This document shows positions 30,501 to 42,500 of a stretch of DNA of 64,000 bases, piece after piece. A model generated the notes under the pieces. It saw only the letters and a program-made list of their open reading frames with translations, did no database searches and was not told the origin of the DNA. The stretch is from Chrysemys picta bellii (lineage: Eukaryota > Chordata > Testudines > Emydidae). The position numbers and the translations under genes were made by a program. Where the stretch lies: NCBI RefSeq assembly GCF_011386835.1, contig NC_088791.1:7068998-7132997 (forward strand), read 5' to 3'. Each line of letters begins with the position of its first letter. Positions within the stretch are counted from its first letter, which is position 1.

Positions 30501-33500
30501 CTTTCAGCCTTGAAAAGTTAATTGAAAATAAGCATGTTGCACGTGTACAACATGCCTTTGAAATGCTTACCTTGTTCAGATCTAATGAAGCCATAGCTTG
30601 TCCTCGAGAGTTAAAGACAATGACAGCTTGCGTTGGACGCACTCTTCACTGCAAAGTTAACTTTAGTGTTGCCTCAAACTACAGTCCTGTCGACACACAC
30701 ACAAGCCCTTAACTCAGGCCTGGTGGTGCTTTTAACTTGATTTGGCAGGCCCCAGAGGGAGGATAGGCTAAAATATCAGTGAACACAACTTGTCGGCTGA
30801 TAACATGACCACTCTGTAGTGTAGATGCAGGCTACTGCTGCTCATCCTCCAGCGCTTTCCCACGCTTTCCCCCATGTGCTCATAAAAGACAGACCAATTC
30901 GCTCATGATTTGCGGAGGGAGAATTCATTGAGTAGTAACGTTTATTGCAACACACACAGCCCCGGGATGTGCCCCGAGAAGTCGCACATGAATGAGTGCA
31001 GCGCTGGTGGAGATGCAGCAACTTGAGTGCTGTAGCAAACAGTGTGGTTGCTCTGACTCAAGCTAGATAAGCTCAAGAGGAGTAACTGGAGTGTAGATAA
31101 CTTGAGTTAACTGCAGTGAGTGAAGATGTGCCCTACGAGGGAGTTGGTCGCATGTGTAGAGAGAGTTCTTGTGGCCAAACTTGACGCAACTTAATGGGGA
31201 AGATGTTTTTCAAATGCGCAAATGGTAGCTTGAAGCCTAAGTGCTATTGACTTTGAAAATCTCCCTCTGTCTTTCTGGGACTGTAACTACGGTGATCAGA
31301 TAGCAAGTATGAAAAATGGGGACACTTTTTTTTTTCCGGGCGGGGGCAGTATAGATACCTATATAAGACAAAGCCCCTGTGTCATAACTATAAAGGGAAG
31401 GGTAACAGCCCTCCTGTGTACAGTACTATAAAATCCCTCCTGGCCAGAGACTCCAAAATCCTTTTACCTGTAAAGGGTTCAGAAGCTCAGGTAACCTGGC
31501 GGACACCTGACCCAAAGGACCAATAAGGGGACAAGATACTTTCAAATCTTGGGGGGGGGGGGGGGGGAAAGGCTTTTGTTTGTGCTCTTTGTTTTGGGAG
31601 AGTTCGCTCTTGGGACTAAGAGGGACCAGACATCAATCCAGGCTCTCCAAATCTTTCTGAACAAGTCTCTCATATTTCAAACTTTTAAGTACAGCCAGGC
31701 AAGGCGTGGTAGTTTTATGTTTGTTTTCTCAACTTGTAAATGTACCTTTTACTAGGGTATTTACCTCTGTTTGCTGTACTTTGAACCTAAGGCTAGAGGG
31801 AGGTCCTCTGGGCTCTTTAAGTTTGATTACCCTGTAATGTTATTTTCCCTCCTGATTTTACAGAGATGATTTTTACCTTTTTCTTTAATTAAAAGCCTTC
31901 TTTTTAAGAACCTGATTGATTTTTCCCTGTTTTTTAGATCCAAGGGGGTTGGATCTTGAGCCACCAGGAGTTGGTGGGAGAGAGGAGGGGGGATGGTTAA
32001 TTTCTCCTTGTTTTAAGATCCAAGGGGTTTGGATCTGTATTCACCAGGGAATTGATGAAGAGTCTCTCAAGGCTACCCAGGGAAGGGAATTAGCACATTG
32101 GGAGTGGTGGCAGCGGACCAGAGCTAAGCTGGTAGTTAAGCTTAGAAGTTTTCATGCAGGCCCCCACATCTGTACCCTAAAGTTCTGAGTGGGGAAGGAG
32201 CCTTGACACCCTAATATTGGGATGTCTGCTCAGCCTAACCATAACAGGTAGACCTTACTGGCTGCTACTGACTCTTATCTCGCCCCTATTCTTTTCTTTT
32301 TACATACTGTAGCTTCTTTCAAAGGCGTAATGAACAAACTGTCAAGTGAATTGTCTGAAACCTACTGTCTATGCAATAGATCAAAGCAAACCACAAGCAT
32401 TTTGTGTCACGTACACACAGATCTGGATAAACTCAGTGGATTGTAGGGAGAGGATGTCGAAACTTGAGAACTAGAATTCCAATTTCGGGAACTGCTTCTG
32501 TACCACAATCCTTTCTAGGCCAGTAACTGAGTATCCAACTAGAGAAGGTGAGTGAGGTAAAATTCTAAAATGCACACGGGAGGGGTTGGAAATGAAACTG
32601 GTGTGATTTGTTTGCAGGGGAAACGTCTTTGTTTAAGCCTGTGAAAATAAAACAGAACAAAAAGCATTTAAACCCTCCGCTTTTGCTTCCACGTTCAGAG
32701 GAAAACTGCCCCCACTTTGATCACCCCTCTGGTAAGAGTGCTCACACAACAAGCCCTTTTTACTATGGTGTGGCAGTTATTTTTTTAAGCAGGTCTTCTT
32801 AAAATGCATTTAGCACTTCTGAGCCTAGAGCTGTGGGCAGCCATCTTGCTGAAAAGAATGTCACCTGTGACTGGCATCCTGAGGGCCCTATGAAAGAGAC
32901 ACTAAACCAGTCTCCATCCTGCTTCACCAGTCGGTTCTGACAGCTTAAACCATTGCTACTCGGTGTTCAAGCGAGTTTAAAAACGGATTTAGCCTCGCCT
33001 GCCTGCCTGCAGCTCTAGGCTCAGAAAGAACTGTATTGAGAAGCCTTGAAATGGGTGTTATTTGCCGTGACAAGGAGTTCTTACCATGTGAACAGAATGA
33101 GTGCAGCTTTCCTTTAAAATTGGACACCTGTGGAAGTTCCATTTGCGTGTCTGTTCTACTTCGGGTTCCAATAAAACCTGATAATTTAGAGCAATAATAT
33201 GGCTGCCTTTGCATCGCTCTTAGGCCTATTTTTTATTCCTATTCTGGGATTAAACTCCACCACACTGCATTAGAGTTTGCTTGTTGACTAATTTCTAATC
33301 CACAAGACTCTTGATCGGGAGTATTTTTCATTCTCTGTTTACAGGGCTGGTAAATTGCCCAGACACCTGATAGCTACAGGGTAGTAAGATGTAAGTAGAG
33401 TGTCCATCTGTGAAGCTTGGGTAATAACCTGCTGAGAAGCTTATCCCTCTGGCTGATGGGAAGACAGTGTGTGTTGAGACTCCTATCAAGGTGCTGTCCC

Positions 33501-36500
33501 CTGGACCCTGCTCAGGGTCTCCATCTTCTCTATCTGGCTGCAGCTAGTTGCTGGCTGGGGATGAAGAAGTCACATTTCTGGATTGGACAGAGCTTGCCGG
33601 AAAGAGCTTTATTCCTTTCCCACATCGTGCCTCTTTGGGGAGAAGGGGGTGTATCCTGTTCCCCAGCAAATAGCTCCAGCCACTTGCACCTCGGCTCTTC
33701 CCAACAAGGGGATGAAACAGATGTGATCCTTATCCGTTTCACTTCTGTCCACAGGGTTCTGAATAGCAGCCGTGAAACTGACCAGGTTCTTGTCTGCTTC
33801 AGTCTGCTTCTTGGGACAGCTAAAGCACAGTAGCCATCTCGAGTCGTCTCTCCACAGATTTAGGAAGAAAGCACTGCATCAGTTCCCCCTGTGACGATAA
33901 CTACCCAGGCACTAGGCTTCGTAATTCCGTTTAAGAACAACAAAACTTAAATTCTGCCGAAATTGATGGTTTAGGCCCCTTTCACTCACTAAGAAAAGTT
34001 GAATTTGATGGTTGGTTAATTATTGTTGTGTTTCAGTTAAGCTCTGCTTTAACAACTCAGCCCTGATAAAGGGACACTGACTGGATTTCAGGCACTTGGT
34101 CTCAAAAACTAGATTAAAGTGGCCTCTCTTTTGAAAATGAAAATCCTAATGGAAGAGTTAAGGGATACTAGGCAAACACCATATAGTACCTCTTCCTAAA
34201 TCCTAAATAGGGGAGAGAGCGTTAGCTTATGTGGCACTTATACAATACTACTTTATTGTATAAGTCGGGCCAGTGGCAGGATGCCAGCGTTTCTTTTCCT
34301 TAGATAAAAAAGATGATAAAATGGAAGGCAAATTCCTTTGTCCACTAAACTTGTCTTGCTGCTCTGCCTGAAGTCCCTCTTACCGTACATTTTTGCTGCT
34401 TGTCTTCAGTGGCTGAGTTGCTTTCTTTGTGCCTTGCAGTTCAATTATATATGAGCAAAATTATATAGCGCGGTTGAAATATGGGTGGGAAAAAATCCAG
34501 TTGACTTTAGATTGCAGTCACGTCATGGAGAAGTGACTTGATTAGTCCTATCTTAGAACCCTTTTGAGGTATGGCCATGTGGCAGTGTTTCAATGTCACG
34601 CTGTTTGCCTGGATTCTTCTCCTCTGAAAGTCCCTGCTGCCTTGCTTGGTTTTATGTCAACCAAATTAGCTTTGGAGCCTTAAAACTGGGAAAGCAGAAC
34701 TGACAATCTGCTCTGCTGTGCAGAACTTTGTACTTTGAAGCCATTTTGTGTAGCTGACTCTTCTTCCTCCCCCTCCCCCAAGTGCATAACATTTCAATCA
34801 CTTCCTATTCTGATATTCATTGCATTGAAACTAGCAATATGCTTCATATACTCCTTGCATAATGCAGGTGACGGGGTAAAAATCAGTAACTTTATATCCG
34901 ACATCTCGTACTGGAGTTTTCCCCTCTCTCATTCTCGGGTGCAAATTGATCTAAGGCTTAGCAGAAATGGTGTTTATCAGAGGGGTATGAGTCAGTTTAT
35001 AACCCATTGTATTGTAATATCATACCATCTTTTCCCGGACTTCTGAGAGTAAAAAGGGCTAGTACAGTATGAAGGATTGGTTGCCTAAGGAGCCCAGGCG
35101 GGGAACATTCTTCTCTCCGAAGCCTTTGGCTTCTCATATACTTGAAGCAGACTTCTAAGCAAAGTAAGAGGCGCTCCGGGTTCCCCAAGCGTTACCTGTT
35201 TGCATAGAGTGGAAATCCTCCACTTTAGCTTCCAGACTACTGCTCTAAGAGGATTTGCTAAAAGGAGCAAAGGAGATGGTGAAGTGGCTCTAGTGTAAGT
35301 TTCAATTATTGTCAGCTGGTGGGGTGGGGGTTATATTACTAGAGTACCCAGAGGAACCAGTCTGAATGGAGATCCCCATCGCAGTGGACTCCATCAATGT
35401 AGTAAAAGGAAGTGCTCTGCCCTAAAGAGCTTTCTAACTCCTTCACAAAAGACAAAGCAAACAGGTAGATACTGTCCACAATGGAGAGGGCGTGGGTGAG
35501 GGATAATAGGAATGGGAACGCAGTGGTACCCAGATTAGCAATGTGTACCACAGATAGGAGTCAGGGTGATTTAAAGATGCAAATGAAAAGTTTAATGAGT
35601 AGCTGTATAGTCTGAAATGGAACTGGCAAGAACCTATTTGGATGGTAATGTTGGCTTCTGATGTCTTTTCCTGATTATCTTGGCAAATGAATCACTCTCT
35701 GTTTTTAATCTCTTTATGAGAGTGAGATCTTGGAATGACTCATACAGATACACCTCTACCTCGATATAACGCTGTCCTCAGGAGCCAAAAAATCGTACCG
35801 CATTGTAGGTGAAACCGCGTTATATTGAACTTGCTTTGATCCGCCGGAGCGCGCAGGCCCGCCCCCCCCGGAGCACTGCTTTGCCGCGTTATATCCAAAT
35901 TCGTGTTATATCAGGTCTCGTTATATCGGGGTAGAGGTGTATGTGGATCCAATCCTGCTGTTGCTTATTTATGCAGAATTCCCATTAACTCCATTGGGTT
36001 CTGCATATGCCTAACCAAGGATGGAATTTGGACTCCAGTCTATTTGTATCTAAGCACTCCCTTGACTTCCTGGTTGATCTGTAGTTAATCCGGAGCTTTA
36101 TTATGTGTTTTATCTTACTAACTTTAAAGGTGACCTGCAAAGAATGTTTGCTTTTTTTCGTGATTGCTTTATGATAGTCAAAAGTTTGAGATTTTAAAAT
36201 TTTTTCTTTTCTGCTTGTCTTTTACATACAAATACAGGTGGTTTATCTTCTTATTTTCCCTGGAAGACTCTATGGACAAATGGAGAGATGGTAGGATTAT
36301 GATATCAAAAATACCAAAGAAGTAAAAGGGGAAGTGATATTTATTCAAGCGCCAAAATCAATTTAATTCAATGCCTGACAAGCAGTTGAAAGACAAGTTT
36401 TTTTTGTTGTTGAAAAGATTCCATGCCCTGGACCTTCCAGTTGAGGGCTGAGAACTCCCATTCCAGTTCTGTGTCCTCTAAAGAAACCTCCAGCAAAAAA

Positions 36501-39500
36501 GTGAACAAGGAAGAGAAGATGCTTCTGACATTAAACAAATGAATCAAACTCCTGTTAGACTGTATTCAGTATAAGCCAACCAAAAAGGATCGATGTTTCA
36601 GTTTTTCCCTTTGCAGATCACCTTTAAAGCATCAGATAATCTTAATTAAATAAATTAATGTAGATTTGAGGCCAATAGCCTTTTGGTTACTGACTTAACA
36701 CATGTATCAGGTGACTCTTGTTTGTGCACTAACATTTGGTATAGTTTCTTCATTGGCTAATAACATTATATTGAACAAGGACAGCAGTATTGTACAGGAG
36801 GCCAGTCCTGGTAGGGAATTATCTTTCAGGTTAATGATGGCCAAAATGCATCCTGTATGCAATTTTTAACTTACCACTGTTTCATGCAAACCTCTTACTT
36901 TATTCAACACACATGCTGGTGTATGTTACTCAGCTCTGCAAAGCATTGCAAAGTTACTGTAAATGCTTTCTTTGCAGTTCCAGAAGCATGAAACCTTGTC
37001 AGCAATGCAGAGTAAAATGTTAATAGTGGGGGGGAATTGAAAAGGGAAGTTGGTCACATTTGTTGTATTTTACTCAAGTTTGGGTCTCAATACCTGGAAG
37101 AGATCTGACAGATGGATAAAATGGGAGCCATGTCTGTATCAACAGAATTTGAATGAATTTGGCTTGATGTTTATTTGGTAATATTTGGTTTTGATGTTTA
37201 TTTGGTAATTGATAATAAGTGTGGATCAAATCCACTTTTTCTTTGAGCCATTCTGACTCCAGTGCTGAGATCACGTCGCTAAACCTATATGTTCACTAAA
37301 CCAAACTTAACCAGTTGACCTGGATGAGCGTCACACGTTAATCCTGTTGGCGCTGTAACATAGGGCATGTTAAAAATACATACCTGCATCAAACCATTCC
37401 AATGATTTGCTGTAGGGATACAAAGGGATCTTTTAACAAACTGTCACATCTTATGTTAATTTCCATAATGCTGCCAAATTCATGAACACATTGGAAAGAC
37501 AATTGGGGCTGGTGAACTTGAGATGTATTCCAATAACTGTAGTCCATTTCTGATGATTTCTCCCTGTGGGGAAGAGATTGATTAATACAGATAACTGAAA
37601 AACATGATTCAGAATAGTATCACCAGGATCTCTCTCATCAGTCTCATACACACTTTAAAATACACGTGCCACAGATGGAGCTAGTGACAAGATTTTTTTT
37701 TACCAATTCACTGGGTTTTATCCCCCACTTGCTGCTCATTGGCTTTGTGTGAGCGATGACTGCTATGAAAAGCAGTTTGATTCCTAAAACCGCATAAAAC
37801 AGCTGATGAGTTTTAGCCACAAGGTGGCAGCACTCCACTACTGATTACTGAATTTGATCAGAACAAGTGTGCACAATAGTTGTACCTTAATCTGTCAGAC
37901 TAGGAACCAGTTTAAGCACATCTGCTTCTTTTGGGTGTTAAAACCTGTTAACCTTTCTGGGCTGATAGTTTGCACCATCTTTAGTGATAATGCTTTATAT
38001 TTTTCTTGATGCTTAACTTGCTGCTGCTACTGTTATTGCTGTGTGTATGTATCTGACTCATTGCTGGTAATTGTGGTAACAGGCTCTAAGAAGAAAATAC
38101 GATTGGTCCTAATTAGACGCTTCCCTCGGTCTCGTCCCATCCTAAAGGTCCGTAAGAGGTCTTTCAGAGCAGGTGGGTGGCGCTGATCACAGATCACTGT
38201 GTGGGTGATGGGAACCTCTTCTAAATTCTGCGCTTTCCAAATGCTGCGTAAGGAGTGCTTGTGGTTTTGGTGTGTATAAGCACAGGTGTTTAAAGGTGTG
38301 CTTGTCCATATCTGTATGTTGCTTGTTGATCTGACTTTCTAAAATGGGGAATTTTGTGAATTGCAACTTCAAAACAAGAGCACTTTTGTACTCTTGCCAA
38401 ATCACCTTGTATGTGACATCTATCCTGTGTAGAAAACTGATCATTGAAACACACTAGGTGCAGGTCTCATGATGACTCGTACATGTGCCGTAGGACCCCT
38501 GCTTCATTCAGCAAATGGGCAGTTATTCAGTGTTTCTCTTTACTCTCCATATTCAGTATCAGGCCCCCGGTCTCATTTACTGTACACCATCCAAAACCTG
38601 CACTGAATACAAAATTAGTAATTTCCTCTTGGGCATTTCTGTGTCGGTCTCCCCATAGTATTTGTGTTTCAACTTCATTAGTGCTTATATCCTCATGATG
38701 CTCTTGTGAGATTACATGGTGACATTCCCATTTTGCATGTGGGAAACTGAGAGATTAAGGCCAAAATTGCAAAATTTCCTAGAAGCTGCTAGAAAAGTTC
38801 AGCCCACAGATGGAGCATCTTCAGTAAAGAATGTTTGGGGAGTTTAGCTGCTAAACTCTGACTCTCTGAGCATGTGTGAACTGATGTTTTTTCAGTTTAA
38901 CTTGGTCAGATTTGGGCAAATTCTCACAGGCACGGAAAAAGGCACATGCTTGACCCCAGGGTGACCCTCCTGCCAAACGTCATCTCCCTGTGCCAAAAGC
39001 ATGGCGGCACTACAGCTTCTCAGCGATGGCTGGAAGAATTTTTTTTTTTTAAGGATCAAACACTTCCCCTACTCTTTTTCTTGGAAACAGCTGAACTGTT
39101 CTAGCTGAAACTTACATATAGAAAAGCCCAGAGGCGAACACCTAGCGTGGGAAATTTCAACTTGAATGGCTAAAATTAAGTAAAGTTATCAGACCCTGGT
39201 TTTTCTTATTTATAAAGGAAAGTGTCAGGCAATCTGAGCTATAGGTGATGCTATCTTCACTGCCTATACTAGTTTCAGCACGCTGGGACTTGGCTCTTAT
39301 ATGGGTGTGGTTCTTGTATGTTCAGCTCCAGAACATCTGACTGCTGGAATAAACTGGTCCACTGAGTTAGAAATGCAAATAAAAGTCTTTTCCCTGAGTA
39401 ACAGCCCTTTGCTTATCCAGAGTGATGTTGGAAGAGGGGCTCCTGGGAAACTCTTTCTGCTGTTAGCTTTCCTAGGATACGTCTTCACTACCCACCGGAT

Positions 39501-42500
39501 CGGCGGGTAGTGATCGATCTATTGGGGATCGATTTATTGCGTCTAGTGTAGACGCGATAAATCGATCCCCGATCTCTTTGCCACTCCACCGTGGCGAGAG
39601 GCGGAAGCGGAGTCGACGGGGGAGCAGCGGCCGTCGATCCCACGCCATGAGGACGCGAGGAAAGTCGAACTAAGATACGTCGACTTCAGCTACGCTATTC
39701 TTGTAATTCTAGGGATTACCCCCCTCCCCCCCCCAGTGTAGACCAGGTCCTAGAGACAGGTGGCTCTGGGGATGTTTTGAAAGCAGCAGATGGCGATGCT
39801 TACCAATGGGCATTTCAGGAAAATGGTGGAGTTAGAGAAGCACAACTGGCTATTTTAACCACATCGTCTGTGGCTCCAGGTCATGAAGAGGAAGCATCCT
39901 GTCTGGTCATAGCTGCAAGACTGGGCCTGATTCTCCGTGTGTATTGAACTAAAACAAGCTGAGCGTTATGTTCTGATCGCTTGTCCATGGGCAGTGACGA
40001 TTTCAGGTGTCACTCTCCAGTAAGAATGTGGCTGTCCCAGGTCTTAGCCTGTGGTCTTTAATCTATCAGGAAGACGTAAAATTGCTGCTGTCTCTGCCAC
40101 CGAGCTTATTCTGTTTGGTGCTATCCCTCCTCACCCCCACATTTTAGCCCCTAATCTGAGAGGGATTCATGTGTTGTCCTGTGCTGGGGTTCCCTTCCGT
40201 GTGAGCGTGGAGTGATGCACAAGGGCAAAAGGGGGAGCACAGGAGAGTGACTCTGAACCGGCGTTAATGACAGCTCTGCTGCGTGGTGGCAAAGTTGTTG
40301 CTGCCTAGTAGTAGGAACGAGGCCTACGCAGAGCATGTAGATCCAAATTTTATTTGGCACCAGCATGATCTTCAGTATGTGGGGTCATCTTGGATTTGCC
40401 CGCACCCTGCCCTTTTTACCTTCTGCTATAGGGAAGGTGCAGGCATGCGAAGATCTTCCAATTGGGGAGGTGCGTGTCAATTGCCTACCCTCTCATGTAG
40501 CCTGTGTTCTCTTGGGTTCCCTACTGTGCTCCAGGCAGTATTAAGGCCTTTGTGTTGGTCTATCAGGAGATTATTACTGTGCTGTTCTGAAGCTTAATTG
40601 ACTACTGTTTAACTTAGTTCCATAGATGTGCAAGGTGCTTTCCAGGCACACACACAAGCGACATCACAGACACACACAAGCGACAAGTCCCTGCCTGAAA
40701 GCTTGCAGTCTAGACACAGCCCCGCAGGAGCTAACGATAAAGGGTAGTGTAGGAATTAAAGAAGAAGTGAGGCTAAACCATGGCATGTTCACTGTTCCCT
40801 CTCAGCATTTTAATATAACCCTTTGGGGCAGTGTCCGGAATGAAACCCGAAAAAGGGAGCTCCGAGGAAGGATTTGAAAGATCATGGAGGATGTCCGATG
40901 TATAACAGAGCGTCTGAATAGGCAAGGTCTGATTGGACGAATAGGGTAGTCTAGGATGAGGTGTAACCTGCAGGCCCTTGAAGACAAGGTGTTGAGAGAA
41001 GACCTTTGCAGAGAGACGGAACTTCTCGTAATGGAAATATCAACTCCTTAGCATGTGCATGCACACAAAAAAATAATAAAAATTGCCGTTTAACTCTAGC
41101 TGTTCCAGTTGGAAGCTGAAATTTCATCCACTGCAGCGTCCGCCTTTGATCCCCCCAAAACGTTCAAACCTAGCTCCTTCCTTCCTTGGCTCCCCAAATC
41201 TTGCTGACCCTGTTTTCTCCACTCTGTGTATGCTTAGTAAAAATAACTTCCTCCTGCTGCAGGTCACCGAGCCCCACCAGCAAGGAGCGGCCATCGTTGT
41301 GTAGCAGATAACGCCAACCTGTACGTGTTCGGAGGGTATAACCCGGACTACGATGAGTCTGGCGGGCCAGAGAATGAAGACTACCCTCTCTTCAGGGAAC
41401 TTTGGCGATATAACTTTGCTACAGGCGCATGGCATCAAATGGGCACCGAGGGCTACATGCCTAGAGAACTAGCATCCATGTCACGTGAGTACGGGAATTC
41501 AGTTACCATGTGTGAAATCTGTTCTAGCGGAATGCCCTAGTGCTGTGCAGATCCATCTGTGTAAAGACCACGTGGTGTAACTAGAGCACGAGAGAGAGAA
41601 GCGAGAGAGCTGTGCTCTGTTTTGACTCTCCCACGGACTTGCTGTGTGTCTGTGGGCAGGTCACTAGTACTGTCGCCCTCTTTCATCTTACCCACCTGCT
41701 TCCTAAAGGGCCTGCCATAAATCTAAAATGAGGAGTGATTTCTGGGTGCCCAACTTGAGGCAGCTTGACAGGGCGTGATTTTCAGAGGACTGGTGCCCAG
41801 CGCTTGCTGAAAATCAGCCCTCTTAAGGCATCCAAAAATTGACCTCCCAAAGCACTAGCTGCCCTTGAAATTGTAGGCCCCTGTCACCATAGCCTCCTTA
41901 CCTTTCTCCTGTGCAGCACTCCGAGATCTGCAGGTGACGAGCACTCAATTCTGCCTTCCCTAAACGCATGCCTGAAATGTTAGCTCTTCGTCCTCTCAAC
42001 AGAGACAATAATAGCGCAGTCCCTTTCTGTTCTCCCGGCGCGGCACGTGACCCAAACCTGTGCTCCTTTTTCCTAGTTGTGTTGCATGGGAACAACCTGT
42101 TGGTATTTGGCGGCACCGGGATCCCATTTGGGGAGAGCAACGGCAATGACATCCACGTCTGCAATGTGAAGTACAAGCGATGGGCCCTGCTCAGCTGCCG
42201 AGGGAAGAAACCCAATCGAATATATGGACAGGTACCAAGGGAAACCTAGGGTGCAAAAGGCAGCCCTTATTAAGTAGCCTTCTAATGCCCCAAATGGATG
42301 GGATGCAACTCTGCCCCACTTCGCTTAGAAGATATGCATGTGCTAAGCTACCTGTTCATTGGACGTTCAGTGGTTCTTTGTCTAGTGCCTTCCCCTTCCC
42401 CTCTGCTTGTGGCCAGGACTGTTGTCCTTCGAAGGGTGTGTCTACACTTAGAACACTACAGCAGCACAGTTTCAGCGCTTCAGGGTAGATGCTCACTACA

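Larger units (their letters stand above)
24536..38082 (+). other. KLHDC10 intron 1
   Basis: A 13.5-kb GT-AG intron. Elements recognised: Penelope pieces (25498, 26045), a MIR-like relic (26470), an inverted duplication with a MITE (26745-27260), MITEs (30010, 35749) and an LTR (31380-32208). The stretches 27261-30009, 30202-31379, 32209-35748 and 35942-38082 show no confident gene. A weak CR1-like 3' end is near 28830-28990, and a 19-bp tandem echo (TTGATGTTTATTTGGTAAT) is near 37165-37210. Confidence 0.75.
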
